Positions 1 to 40,212 of a stretch of 64,000 bases of DNA are shown here, one piece after another (the first letter of the stretch is position 1; each line of letters opens with the position of its first letter). Location of the stretch: contig NC_091263.1 in assembly GCF_042477335.2 (NCBI RefSeq), positions 73,396,501 through 73,460,500 on the forward strand. Direction: 5' to 3'. This stretch comes from Ovis canadensis. Its lineage: Eukaryota; Chordata; Mammalia; Artiodactyla; Bovidae. The notes under the pieces are model-generated. The model was not told where the DNA came from. It did not search any database and saw nothing but the letters and a program-made list of their open reading frames with translations. The position numbers and the translations under genes are program-made.

Positions 1-789
1 GGGGTGGCCATCCGTCCCCCTGCATTGCCTCCAGTCGGGCGTAGTCATTTCAGCCCTCACTTGCCTCGGGAACGCACCCCACCTTCCAGCACAGAGTGGG
101 TCTGCAAGAAAGAGGGCCCAGCCGTGGGCAGGTGTGCCGTGAAGGAGCTCGTTTCTACTCCCGATTCTGACCCTTTGAGACTTTTAGGGGTTTAAAGGAC
201 GTGTGCTGTGAATCTCTGAGAGATGGCCTGTGCTGAGTTTCCCAGACTCTCTTGTACCCCTGACCACACTCCCACGTACCTCCACAATGTGACCAGTGTC
301 CCATACGGGAGAAGCCCATTTAAACCCAAAAGGTGGAGACCACAGCTCTGGAGGTGTCACCAGCCGTGGGACTAATAGGAAAGAAAACATTCTAGGATAA
401 AAAATGCCAAAGGATCATGGAGGCCACTGGAATTGGAATCCCTTCCCACATCCTGAGAACGGGTCAGAAAAAGAACAAATAAAACCTCTCTAGCCCAGAC
501 CGACAGCGTAACCGGGAGAGGGCAAACATCACAGGTTGCAGTGAGTGGTCAACGGGGGCGTGAACGTCTTGGACGAGCAGAGCTGCCTGGATCCAGAACA
601 TAGAGCCTGCAAGGGCTGCGCGGGACAGAGACGGCGCGACCTTGCCGCTGTCCCCACCCTCAGGGCAGACCACCCTCAGGCAGCAGCAGGGACCCTGCAT
701 CCAGAGGAGAGGGGGCGCCTTAAAAGAGGCAGGTTTCCTGAAGGCCTGGTAACAAAGGACAGGAAGGGGCGCTAAGATGAGGGCCCTGT

Positions 790-1320
790 TCAAACACGTG
801 CTGTCAGAGAGTCAAAGCTGACGGGACTGTAGCTAACCAAATCAACATGAAAACATGACTAAGACGTGCCAGTGGGGAAGAAACGGTTGCAATGAAGGAA
901 AAAACTGAAAGCAATGCTCCCTGGAACAACTCCATGGAAATAAATTCGGAAAAACCTAGATAAAACTGATAATGAGGCAAAACTGATCCCTGGAGAGACA
1001 GACATTTAAAACACAAATTCCCATAAGAGAATTAGAAAAAAAAAAAGTAATCCAGTGCCAGGTCCAACTGCTTTCTTAGAGGAATTCTTTCAAACCTTCA
1101 AATTTAAGATAATCTCAATGTTACTCAAACGGCTTCAGATCACAGCAATGGAAGGAAAACTTAGGAAAACTTTTTTATGATATGACTATAGCAGTGTTTT
1201 CTAAACCTGGTAAAAGCTGCATAAATACAAACCCACAGACAACCGAAGCAAAAATATGGATAAAACAATAGTAAGCATCTAAGGAGGCATTAAATATAAA
1301 CAGATACACAGTTATCAGTT
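790..1320 (+). mobile_element. Decayed L1 ORF2 fragment
   Basis: The sequence around GAATTCTTTCAAACCTTCAA resembles the L1 ORF2 region, sense orientation. Heavily mutated; boundaries approximate. Confidence 0.5.
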
Positions 1321-1457
1321 ATACCATGAGGGGGTTAATCCACGCATGGTTTGCAGTTGGCCCTCCACGTCCCCAGATTCAACCAGCTTCGGACTGTGCT
1401 CTCCTATAGTGGTGGGTTTTTTTTTTCTTATGTTTTTAATTTTTTTATATTGGAGTT

Positions 1458-1658
1458 TGGCCTCCCCAGTGGCTCAGCAGATGAAGGACCCACTTGCAAT
1501 GCAGGAGACACAGGTTCAATCCCTGAGGTGGGAAGGTCCCCTGGAGGAGGAAATGGCAGCCCACTCCAGTATTCTTGCTGGAGAATCGCATGGACAGAGG
1601 AGCCTGGTGGGCTGCAGTCCACGGGGTCGCAGAGAGTTGGACACGACCGAGTGCGCAG
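1458..1658 (+). mobile_element. Bov-tA-type SINE
   Basis: Shows the tRNA-Glu-derived head (CCCCAGTGGCTCAGCAGATG) and the tail motif GAGAGTTGGACACGACCGAG. Confidence 0.9.
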
Positions 1659-1669
1659 ACATGATTTCC

Positions 1670-1797
1670 ATTGCTGTGTTTGTTTTGAGCATACAGCAAC
1701 CTAGTTCAGATTCTTTTCCCATACAGGTTATTACAGAAAAGTGAGTTCCCTGTGCTGTGCAGCAGGTCCTTGTTGATTATCTACTTTATATATAATA
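1670..1797 (-). mobile_element. L1 3'-UTR fragment
   Basis: AGTTCCCTGTGCTGTGCAGC and the following TTGATTATCTACTTTATATA are typical of the ruminant L1 3' UTR in antisense. Confidence 0.6.
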
Positions 1798-2700
1798 GTG
1801 TGGCCAGTCGCTCAGTCCAACTCTGTGACCCCATGGACTGCAGCACGCCGGGCTTCCTTTCACCATCTCCCTGAGTTTGCTCAAACTCATGTTCACTGAG
1901 TCGGTGATGCCATCCAAGCATCTCATCCTCTGTCGCCCCCTTCTCCTCTTACCCTCAGTCTTTCCCAGCATCAGGGTTTTTTCCAGTGAGTCAGCTCTTT
2001 GCATCAGGTGGACAAAGGATTGGAGCTTCAGTTTTAGCATCAGTCCTTCCAATGAATATTCAGGGTTGATTTCCTTTAGGATGAACTGGTTTGATCTCCT
2101 TGCAGTCCGAGGGACTCTCAGGAGTCTTCTCCAACACTACAGTTCCAAAGCATCAAGTCTTTGGCACTCAGCCTTCTTTACGGTCCAACTCTCACATCCA
2201 TACATGACCACTGGGAAAACCATAACTTTGACTGAATGGACCTTTGTCGGCAAAGTGCTGTCTCTGCTTTTTAATATGCTGTCTAGGTTTGTCATAGCTT
2301 TCCTTCCAAGGAGCAAGCGTCTTAACTTTGTGGCTGCAGTCACTGTCTGCATTGATTTTGGGGCCCCAGAAAATAAAATCTGTCAGTGTTTCCATTTTTT
2401 CCCCATCTATTTGCCATGAAGTGTTGGGACCGGATGCCATGATCGTAGTTTTTTGAATGCTTGAATATTGAGTTTTCACTCTCCTCTTTCACCTTCATCA
2501 AGAGGCTCTTTAGCTCCTCTTCACTTTCTGTCTTTAGAGTGGTGTCATCTGCATATCTGAGGTTGCTGATATTTCTCCCAGCAGTCTTGACCCCAGCTTA
2601 TGCTTCATCCAGCCTGGCATTTCGCATGATGGACTCTGTATACAAGTCAAATAAGCAGGGTGACAGTAGTGAATCCTCTCTAGATAGTTTAAAAGCCTTC
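1798..2700 (-). mobile_element. BovB (RTE) LINE, 3' part
   Basis: Minus-strand frames read the C-terminal BovB reverse-transcriptase polyprotein (for example [15 protein letters not shown] and [17 protein letters not shown]), broken by frameshifts. Confidence 0.9.
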
Positions 2701-2989
2701 GTATTATACCCGCCCTGGTCAAATGACCCTGAGGTTTCCGTCCCCTGGAGTCTGGCAGATGCGGAACGGGCGCCGGGAGAGGCACCGGAAGAGAGCCCAC
2801 GGTGACGATGGGAATCGGGAGCCAGTGTGGGGAGACCTGGCCTTGAGTGCTTCTCGTGGGAAAAGGGGTGCTGGGGGGCCCGGGCACACAGTGACTGTCG
2901 CCTCTAGTCACTGGACGAAATGCCACTGAATGGGCACTTTGGAGCCCCGGAAGGGCTGCCCCTTGAGGCTGAAGACAGTAACGACGGCG
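2701..2989. other. Unassigned intergenic sequence
   Basis: GC-rich, between BovB and an LTR-like segment. I recognise nothing here; it may be LTR interior or unique DNA. Confidence 0.4.
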
Positions 2990-3783
2990 ACTCTCTGTAG
3001 GAGAACGCAGCACTTATTTCAGGTGCCGAGCAAGGAGTGCGGGTGGCCAGCGCCTAAAAGGCCTGAGCGCCCACAAGGCTTTGAGGAAAAGGTTTATAAA
3101 GGCAGGGCGAGGGAGGGGAGTCGCGGGGTGTGCAATCTGCTTGTGGATATTCTGATTGGTTGCGGGTGAGGTCATCAGGATTTAGCATTATCAGCCTTCT
3201 GGTTCCAGCCGGCCTGCGGTCTACGTGCTTGTGGGCAGCAGGCAGTTAGATTCTGCCCCCTGGTGGGGGTTTCAGGCTCTGCAGAAAGGCTCAAAGAGCG
3301 CGGCTCAGAACGTCCTCTGCTGCCCTTGCCGTGCGCTCAGCCCTGAAACGGGAAAGTGCAGTCGCTCAGCCGTGTCCAACTCTCTGCGACCCCATGGACT
3401 GTGGCCCACCCGGCTCCTCTGTCCATGGGATTCTCCAGCAAGAATACTGGAGTGGGCTGCCATTTCCCCTCCAAGGGATCCTCCTGACCCAGGGATCAGA
3501 CCAGCGTCTCCCGCATCTCCTGCACTGCAGGCAGGTTCTTCACCTGCTGAGCCGTCAGGGAAGCCCTGTATTGCCTTTGAGGAGGGACTCGAGGTCCTTG
3601 ACTTTGTTTACGGTCTGAACTATTATCATTTTGTCTTGCTTGACTGTCTTCCTTTCTTGCTTCAGCTTCTCACTTTCTGATTAAATGTGCTCTTTGACTA
3701 AGGTTTTTCTACAGACAAAAATGCAGGCGGAGGGCATGGGGGGAGAGTCCTGTTCTAGAAAGACCCCAGAGGAACCTTTTTGT
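2990..3783 (-). mobile_element. ERV LTR-like element split by a SINE
   Basis: 3568-3780 matches the segment around 12650-12860 (GATTAAA, CTCTTTG, CACAGACAAAA, GCAGGCTGAGG pattern), so both belong to one related LTR family. A minus-strand TATAAA-like box lies near 3092-3100. A Bov-tA SINE (3352-3567) interrupts it. No coding remnants. Confidence 0.5.
3352..3567 (-). mobile_element. Bov-tA-type SINE
   Basis: Reverse complement of the SINE: starts TCGCTCAGCCGTGTCCAACT and ends CAGGGAAGCCC. Confidence 0.92.
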
Positions 3784-3880
3784 GATTGTTCAGTCGCTCG
3801 GTTGTGTCTGACTCCTTGTGACACCCCCCCCCCCCCGCCCGCCCCCATGGACTGCATGGACCCCATAGGGTCCTTCTGGG
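3784..3880 (-). mobile_element. Bov-tA SINE fragment with poly-C expansion
   Basis: The SINE tail (TTCAGTCGCTCGGTTGTGTC) is interrupted by a C-rich run at about 3825-3846. Confidence 0.8.
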
Positions 3881-4479
3881 TCACAATAGTATTATGTCAA
3901 AGCCATAGCCAGGGAAAGGTTTCAAAGGGGAAATACCTTGGCATCAGCTTTGGGTCTGTGAGCTATCCTTTACCCCATGGTCTTCCTTCTCCTTGCTTTT
4001 TAAAACCCATCTTGCCTGTCTGGAAATCAAGCTAAGCTCATTATCTTTAACACCCATGAGGAGCTAACAAAGGATAACTAGAATGTATGGTGAGCGTTTA
4101 TCCCCTGAAACATTCTTCTATCCACAGAAGTGTTGGTGAGCAAAGACTGCTTTATCTCACAAGCTGAATTCATACACTTGAGTGGACTTGCGTCTGGGTC
4201 AGGGAAGTCCTTACTCATCCACGTTTGGGGACCATCCTTCATTCTAGGGAGTACATTTTAGTAAATGGCACCCCAAATGATCCTTTGCTTGTAACCTAGA
4301 GTCCCGACCCAGATCTGGACTAGATGTCTTGAAAACCCACTGCGGTCAGCACCCAGAAGGGGAGCTGTTTGTAGGGCAGTGCTGGGCACTTACTACAGTC
4401 TGGCCAGTGAGAATATTGGGTCTTCAGGAGAAAAAGAAAATACAAAAATGATTAATTACATTACGTTGCAGGGGAAAAT
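3881..4479. other. Intergenic sequence, nothing recognised
   Basis: Ordinary-composition unique-looking DNA. No supported exon, RNA gene or repeat. Confidence 0.5.
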
Positions 4480-4680
4480 GCTTCCCTGGTGGCTCAGTGG
4501 TAAATCTACAGTGCCAATGCAGGAGACACAGGTTCAATCCCTGGGTGGGGACGATTCCCCTGGAGAAGGAAATGGCAACCCACTCCAGTATTCTTACCTG
4601 CAGAATTCCATGGACAGAGGAGCCTGGTGGGCTTTAGTCCACGAGGTTGCAAAGAGTTGGACACGACTGAGCCTGCACAC
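4480..4680 (+). mobile_element. Bov-tA-type SINE
   Basis: Starts CTTCCCTGGTGGCTCAGTGG and ends TTGGACACGACTGAGCCTGC. Confidence 0.93.
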
Positions 4681-5944
4681 ACAGGGAAAAATATAAAATG
4701 AGGTCCTTAGGTGAGTTTCATTTGGTTATCTCTCCTACAAATTACAACTGGGTGGGGGGGGGAATGAATTCATATGAACGCCAAGTTCTGTGAAGTAATT
4801 AAGAGGAGCCATTTTTCCTTGAAAGAGAACAGACACATCAGTTAGCAGTAGTTTTTGACTTCATGCCCACTCTCCACAGTCCTGTCATCGGCATTTACAG
4901 CAGAGAGGATTTTGTTCACTTCATTATCAGGACCGTGTGTGACTCTACAGGCCGGGCCCTTCTCGGAGGCAGGCGGGGTAGAAATACGGGAGGGATGCAG
5001 AGAACACAGCTGATCATCTCCCCCTGGGAAGCCACAGTGTAGCCTGCTAGGTGTTTATATTGAGCTTTAATGGCGAGCCAAGGTTATTCTTTATCAGCTC
5101 CTGCTGAATGAGCACTGACAGCTTTCTGAAACGCAGGGACTGACTTGGGACCTGAGCTGCCTCTCCCTCCCCAGCTCAGTGAGTGAACCATTAAGATGGA
5201 TTTCCGCACCCTCGCCTACCCCCATCATGCTCCATTATCCGGTTTGCAGTCTCACATTCGCTGACTTGAAGGATTACAAAAAAACATTGTTGTTGATTTC
5301 AAAGAAATGTTAGTGCTGATGCCAGAAGCCTTTGCTGGAGCCCCCAGAGTTTTCTGGCCAGAGGCTGACTGCAGCGCTTCCCGACAATGATGCTGCCGGA
5401 CCTCTTGGAGGGCTAGGATTCCGTGCCTGCAGGTGCTAGAGTGACGGGCTACGCTTTCCTAAGTAGGTTTCCTGGGAGTTATTTGTTCGAGTGGCAACAG
5501 GAATAGTCTGCGGTAAATCCCTTTTGCAAGAACTGGCATTGCGTCTTCCTCTAGGGCCTTTCCCACGCATTAAAGATGCTGGCTTTGCCATCTGGCCATC
5601 TTCAGATAAGATTTCAGGCTCGGCTGGCTTTTGCGCAAACAGGTAAGGCCCCGGTGAGTTAATAAACGTATTTGGCTCTTACGTTACAGCAGTTGCTTTG
5701 CAAATTCTGGTGGTTTCAACAGAGCGTTTGTGTTATTTTAACATGTTTTTCATAGCATAGGAGTGAGGGAATACATGCTGGGTTGGATCTTAAGCTATTT
5801 TGACTTTTGAAACATAAGGAAAAATCAAGCGAGTGTTGCTTTTGTCATTGTTAACGCTGTCACTGTTTCAACTCTCCTGAGATTTGGAAAGACTCATCAC
5901 TGAGACCAAGTGTAAACTGAAGAGCTTCTATTTTCAGACTTTTC
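4681..5944. other. Intergenic unique sequence
   Basis: No repeat family or exon recognised. The part at 5040-5420 has mixed composition with GATA-like (TTATCAG) and E-box-like sites and could be a conserved non-coding element; this is only a guess. Confidence 0.4.
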
Positions 5945-6098
5945 TGTTGTTCTTTAGTGGCTAGGTTGTGTCCAACTCTCTTGCGACCTCATGGACTGTA
6001 GCCCCCCAGGCTCCTCTGTCCGTGGGATTTCCCAGGCAAGGATACTGGAGCGCCTTGCAGATGGACTGTTTACCTACTGAGCCACCTGCGAAGTCGAG
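5945..6098 (-). mobile_element. Bov-tA-type SINE
   Basis: Antisense SINE motifs GTGGCTAGGTTGTGTCCAAC and TGAGCCACCTGCGAAGTC. Confidence 0.88.
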
Positions 6099-6964
6099 AC
6101 TTACTTTTTTTTTTTTTTTAACCCTCTCTCCCAGGGTTGCTAGACCTTGAAATTTACGGTATGTGGAGTGGGAGGGGAATTAAACATCAGCCCACTAAAT
6201 TTGCGTAGGAATCCATGTTTGCGCTGATTTGATCATTTGCTAGTGTTGAAACTGAGATTCTGGAATAGGTCGTGACTTGCCTGGTGGAGGAGGAAGGGAA
6301 GATGGGGATCGGTGAAGACGCACCACCGGGCAGAAGGGCCTAGATGAGTCAGTCCAACATGCTCAGGCTGACGACCACGCGTAGGAAGGGCGGAGCAGAA
6401 CGCCTGAGAACTGGGCGCCTGAACCAAGGGCCGTGCTTGGCCCTCAGTGCAACCTGGGCCTCAGGCTGTGTCCCCGCCACGGAGCTGGCAGAGGCGGAGA
6501 GGGAGAGCAAGGCGTGACGGGGCTTCCAACCTCCATCAGAATGATTTCGCCCGATTTTGGATCAGCCAGAAACAGGAGTGAGAGAGGACAGGGCAAGAGA
6601 TCCTTATCTGTGAGTGTGTGGGTGCTCGGTTGTGCCGACTCTTTTGCAACCCATGGGCTGCAGCCCCACAGCCCCCTCTGTGGCTGGCCTTCCTCTTTTG
6701 GAGGAAAAGACCAATATCGGAAGAGCTAGGCTCCTCCTGCCTTGTCCTGCCAACCAGGGGCAGAGTCCTCTGCTTCCAGCCGGTGGAAGAGGAGGCAGCA
6801 GAGGATGACCGCTCATTCTTCAATTCCGGTCTCTTAAAACCGGGGGGAAGTCATACGGATTCCCGACCACAGCCGGAGCTCGGGGTGTGTTGGCCCGAGA
6901 CTGCCCGGCCCTGGCGTCACTTTGGGGCCCTACTCAGTTCTGTGTGCCCAGAGCTACACGTCCT
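6099..6964. other. Intergenic sequence with a SINE scrap
   Basis: A short antisense Bov-tA scrap lies at about 6612-6690 (GTGCTCGGTTGTGCCGACTC). The rest is unrecognised. Confidence 0.5.
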
Positions 6965-7415
6965 CCTGTCTGAGTCTGCCAGGCCGCCCTAACAAAGAAC
7001 CACAGACCAAGGAGCTTAGATGATCAGTCGGCCCATACTTGCGGGGGTCACAGTGTGGGCAGGACTGGTTCCTCATGAGGGCTGAGACGCCAATCCAGGC
7101 CTTGCTCCCAGTTTCTGGGGTTGGCTGGCCCTCAGCCTTCCTTGGCTTGCAGAAGCATTATCATGAGTTCTGATCTCACCTCCACACACAACATCCCCTG
7201 GGTACATGTCTGTGTCCACGTTTCTCCTGCTTACAAGGGCACCGGTCATGTTGGAGTGGACTGTGACCTCTTCCTAAGTTAGCTCATTACACAGCTACAG
7301 CGGAATGCCCTAGGCAACCCTCTTTTCAGGGAAGGTCACGTTGTCAGGTACTGGGGTTAGGATTTCAAGTAATGAATCTTGTGGGGTGGCGGGGACAGAA
7401 TTCAACCCACAGCAC
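6965..7415 (-). mobile_element. MLT1/MST-like MaLR LTR
   Basis: Matches my memory of the MaLR LTR in antisense: GCCCTAACAAAGAACCACAG, ACAAGGGCACCGGTCATGTT, GGGGTTAGGATTTCAA, ACAGAATTCAACCCACAG. An old shared-mammalian element. Confidence 0.75.
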
Positions 7416-8084
7416 CTCGTCACCTTTGTGGCTTTCAACAAGCCAGTGGCTTCCATGTTGCCATGATAAAGGGGACAGATACACATCTGAAAGGGAAGGA
7501 AGTACCAGGGACAACATAATCTGTGAGACAAAGTACCCTCTGAAGGACACCTCTCTCCGTGCAGCCAGCTTCTCTCTCAGCAGGAGATGGCACTGGTGGT
7601 ACCTGTGCACAACTCACCTGTGAGCCCATCATTAGGATGCTGAGGGCAGGGACCTTCACTAGATTCTCTGTTTCCCATGACTGACTATCGCCCTCGCGGC
7701 CTTGGGACAGGAGACAAGGCCACCTCTTTCTCTCCTGTTCTGTGTTAGTAAATTTCTCCACGACCGTCCCATTGTGTGGCTTTCTTGCCGAGGAGGGAGG
7801 GAATAGTTTCCTTCTCAGACGATGTGCAGAGGTCCAGAGCCAAGCATCCTGGTGTGCTACGACCAACTCTGCGGCCGCTCCAGGTTGACGCTGACACGCC
7901 GCGCACGGGAACCCGTCACGACAGGATCACACGTCCACAGTGAGTGCTTTAAATACGAACCGGGGAAAAGTCTACGTCTAGAGCAAACTCTTCACAAACG
8001 ACATGCTATTTCTCAAAGGCTAACACTCGAGTAGAAGATGGAATACTTGAGTGTGTGCCCCGTGTGTAATTTTTATATTATTAC
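7416..8084. other. Intergenic sequence, nothing recognised
   Basis: No supported gene or repeat. Confidence 0.5.
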
Positions 8085-8215
8085 AAGAAAAACAATGATC
8101 ATTTACTGTGGTAGATGCTGTCATATGGATTTAGCTAATCCTCACGACAATCCTGTGAGGCCAGTGACATGATATTCATTTTTACAGATGGGGAAACTGA
8201 ATTTAAACACTGTCA
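8085..8215 (-). mobile_element. MIR SINE relic
   Basis: AATCCTCACGACAATCCTGT and TTTTTACAGATGGGGAAACT are the MIR core in antisense. Confidence 0.8.
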
Positions 8216-9934
8216 AAAGTAGGAGTGCTCCAGAACATTTCCCACCGTACGTGTTATTAGAGTACGTAGAAATTATGCCTTAATGTGTTTCTAATTTTTA
8301 TTTTGGAAACTGAATTTCTCACTTGGTTAATTCAGGGAGGATCTGGCTAAATTGCTGTATAACTTGATTGATTAGACTCCCTTTTTTTTTTTTTTGGCCC
8401 CAATGTTCACCAGCTCAAAGTTAAAAGCTAGCAGTGTCCCTTTTTTGTTGTTGGCTCATCTCACCTGCAGAGGTGGTTCACAGGCCGTCATTGCCAAGTG
8501 CCTTCTTGAGAAGCTGAACGCTGACACTGGCAAATTTTGACCGCTATGAAGAAACCAAGTGACAAGGCTTCGCAAGTTAAAGACAAAACCTGACGACACA
8601 CTGCAGAAGTTGCCTGCAAGGACAGGTATTTTGCAACCAAGAATGTTTCTGAACTTTTTTTCCCCCTGATGCTGTGTCACTGATAAGGATAGAGTAGGAT
8701 AGTCAGTTTAGAAATCTCACTGGAGGATTAAGACAGAGAATTTTAAGGGAGTTCGGGAGACTGTTACAAGCTAATAACCACTCAAGAAAAGAATCCAGTA
8801 ACCTAACAAAAATCTACACTACTTTGGAGGAAGACCCGGTGCATCCAAGCGCCACACACCCTGAGAGTTAAAACACGAAGATACGGGATCTGAATCTTGT
8901 TCCATGAAGAGTTAATGTTCCTTTAAGAGTAGCATTTTTGCTTCCAGCTGAGACAGAAATACAGGTGAAAGGGGAAAGAAACTAGAAGAAAGGGGACATT
9001 CCGCTGAGACCTGAGATGAATTGCCACAGTTTAGACTATGTTGCCACACTTTTGCTAATATAGACATGATAGAAATAGTGCCAGGACAGTCCCAGCTAGA
9101 CCACGCAGCCTCTAAGGAGGAAGTAACGATGCTAAAAGCCTTGGTGGCTGCCCAAGAATGAGGAGGAAGGTTGTCTTCCCTCCCCACTGTTTCTTAGATG
9201 ATAAAGATGTAGCCCTCCTGTTTCTGGGGGCTGTGATCGCTTGCCAGTCTGCTTGTATCTCTCACACGTGTCCTTTGCTAACAGAATCACTCTTTGCTTA
9301 TCACTGCCTCGCGTTGATTTCTTTCTGTGACCAGACTTCTTTCTGTGAACGCGAGCTTCAGTAATTCCTGACACCTCTTGTGTGGTTTCAATTTAAATGA
9401 CAGTGGGTTCGAGTCCCTCCAGAGAAGGAGTGTGGCTTCATCATCAAGAGTTTACCCAAACAAGTCTATCTTTTACTGGGCCGGGCACAGCACGTTCAGA
9501 TGAAAGCGCTGCTCTTTATTCTTTGAGTTCTGATCTGATGGAGGCAGAAAGCATTTCCAATATGAGGAAGGCCTTTAGGGCCTGGCTGGGTGTGGGGGGC
9601 AGCCCCTCCTCCCTGTCCTGTCCCTCGCCACCTTCAGGCCGGCGTTTTCCAGGGACGTAGTAACTACAGGGTCTCGTCCAAGCTTCTTTCTGGTGCAACA
9701 CCCCTTTTCCTTTTCCTCCGTCTCCCAAATGTGTGACATACACGTAAGCTATGAAGCAAAACCAAAGAAATCTTCGTGAATAGGCCACTGACTTAAAACA
9801 AGGACTGTAACCCGTATGCGCACGCCCTTCAGAGATAACCAATATCGTGAATTTCCCCCATCTCCGTTTTTAAAATGGTTTCAAATTTATTTTTATTTAA
9901 AACATTGTTTCATACTTGTTTTCATGGTATTTGT
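8216..9934. other. Intergenic sequence, nothing recognised
   Basis: AT-moderate unique-looking DNA upstream of the ACAD9 promoter. No exon with splice sites and conserved peptide found. Confidence 0.5.
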
Positions 9935-10115
9935 TTTTTGGCTGTGCTGAGCCCCTGTTGTTTCCTGGAGACCTTCTCTAGCTGGGGAGAGCGGGGGCTC
10001 CGCTTCCCTGCGTGCGGGCCCTTCTCGCGCGGTGGCTTCCCTTGCGGTGGAGCACTGGGTGCCGGGCGCAGAGGCTAACGTAGCGGCGGCTCAGCAGTTG
10101 TGCCTTAGTGGCCCC
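9935..10115 (-). mobile_element. CHR-type SINE directly upstream of the ACAD9 promoter
   Basis: GGCTGTGCTGAGCC, GTGCGGGCCCTTCTCGCGCG, GGTGGCTTCCCTTGCGGTGG and GTTGTGCCTTAGTGGCCC follow the antisense order of the tRNA-Glu-derived cetartiodactyl CHR SINE. Confidence 0.7.
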
Positions 10116-10124
10116 TAGGCATGC

Positions 10125-10137
10125 GGGGGGGGGGGGG
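10125..10137. repeat. Poly-G run of 13
   Basis: A homopolymer G run at the left edge of the ACAD9 promoter region. Confidence 0.95.
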
Positions 10138-10504
10138 CGGTCTTCCCCGAACCAGCGATCTATTAACCCACGTCCTCTGCATCAGCGGGAAGAGACCACG
10201 AGACCACCAGGGAGGCCCCCGACCCGCACTCTGCAGTCTCGCTAGGTCGCGGCAGCCCCAGCTGCTGGCTGACCGCGTTTGGCAGAGGCCGCGGGTGTCT
10301 GACTGCGGCGCCCCGCCCCCCGCCGCCGCCGCCGCCCAATCCGCGAGCCGCCCGGGGCCGAGCCCGAGGCCGCGCAGGCGCATTGGCGGCCGAGGCGGGG
10401 GTGGGGGCGGCGCGGGCGGATGGCGTCATCGGCGGCGCGTCTGCGGGCCGTGACTGAGGCGCCGGGGAGGCGGCAGCAGCGGCGAGAGCGGCTCCGCGGG
10501 CAGC

Positions 10505-38840
<28,336 letters not shown>

Positions 38841-40212
38841 AGAGGGCCCGTGTCCTCACGGCCGCCGCCCCAGACACACCCACAGCGGCCTGAAGGTACA
38901 GAACTTGGTTTATTACAAACTGACCATTTCTCTTCTTCACCTGACGGGCCTTTCCTGGGCCCCCGACCTGTGGGCACCGCTGCTAGATGCGATCTTGGCC
39001 TGTGAGTGGACGTGGGGTGAGCACGGAGCTGCTGAGACTCACCGGCTCGGGGGGCACTCGGAGGCGGCTGGTGGGCACATGTCCCAGCGCGGTGCATACA
39101 TCTGTGAGGCCGCACGTTCTCCAAGAAACAGCTCGAAAACTGCATGCGTGTCGTTGGTTTTAATTTGGAACGAAAGGCGCTTAGAACATGTACCAGGAAA
39201 CGTTCAGCACAGCTTGTCTGCCCTTCGAGTGTGGGCAGTCTAGACACACGTCTCCTCTCAGCCAGCCTTGAGTGGACAGAGCTTGATCCTCAGGCCTGCC
39301 GTCTGGGGCTGGTTTCCAGGGCCCTTGGTCCCCAGCATGAGGGCTGTGCGCCTCGGCGCTGGGCTTGCTTGGGTGACAGCAGGGCTGTTCTGGAGCTCCT
39401 CGGCCTTTCCTTGAGCACAGCACTGTCTCCCCCGGCTCGAGCTGGCCTGGGTCCGGGCCCCCGTCTCCTCCTTGCTGACATCCTTGTTCCGCATGCTCAC
39501 CTGGAAGGCTTCAGGCTCTGGTCTGGCCCCTGGGTGGTTTGTCCAGAAAGCTCACCCTCCACATTGCCTTGAGGCATCCAGGCTTTCCTGCTCGGGTGGG
39601 GCCGAGCGAGCGCCCAGAACCCTGACAGCCTCTCTCCCAAAGGTCCGACCTGGGGCTTCGTGGGGAAGTCGTTTCCAAAGCTGTGAGTGATTTGCGGGCG
39701 AGGAGGCGCTCTGCCCAGGATGGAGAGCTTGTGTCTGCTGCATGGAGCTGTCAGGAGGGGCCCGGCTGCACGGGAGCCCACCCAGGGCCCGCTCTGTCCC
39801 TGCAGTGTCCCCATCTCTTGCGGGGCTGTTCTCACCGCATGGGGGTAGGGGGAGCACGCGCCTGCCCGTGCACCTGGGGACCTCGTCCCCAAGGGGACAG
39901 AGAGCTGAGGCGGGCCTTCCCAGGCTGGGCCACCCACGTGACCCTGGGCCAGGTACCCCCGACAGGGAGCGGGGGTCTTCCGCCGCCCAGAGCCTGGGGG
40001 GTGCCGGCCCCCACGGCGCGTCAGCATGCGCTCCTGGTGCAGGCTCCGTCGCCAGCTGCCCGTGGGAGCGCAGGAACAGAGGAGACCCGAGTCGCCCTGA
40101 CCCAGCCTCCTGGTCGCCAGACAGTCAGCTCTCTCCCTGAACAAAGGTTCTGGCTTTGTTAAGTCACACGTTTTTGGCTCGCTCTCAGCCTATAAACGCT
40201 TGTGGTCCCTCC
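38841..40212. other. Tail-to-tail intergenic segment (3' UTRs of ACAD9 and CFAP92)
   Basis: Contains no recognised repeat. Minus-strand poly(A) signals lie at 38909-38914 (AATAAA) and 39159-39164 (ATTAAA); plus has only a weak TATAAA near 40192. Both 3' UTRs must lie here and may overlap. Confidence 0.6.
38909..38914 (-). terminator. Candidate poly(A) signal for CFAP92 (AATAAA on minus)
   Basis: TTTATT on plus reads AATAAA on minus. It lies 1.3 kb past the CFAP92 stop and only 69 nt beyond the ACAD9 stop codon. A weaker ATTAAA lies closer, at 39159-39164 on minus. Which is used is unknown. Confidence 0.4.
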
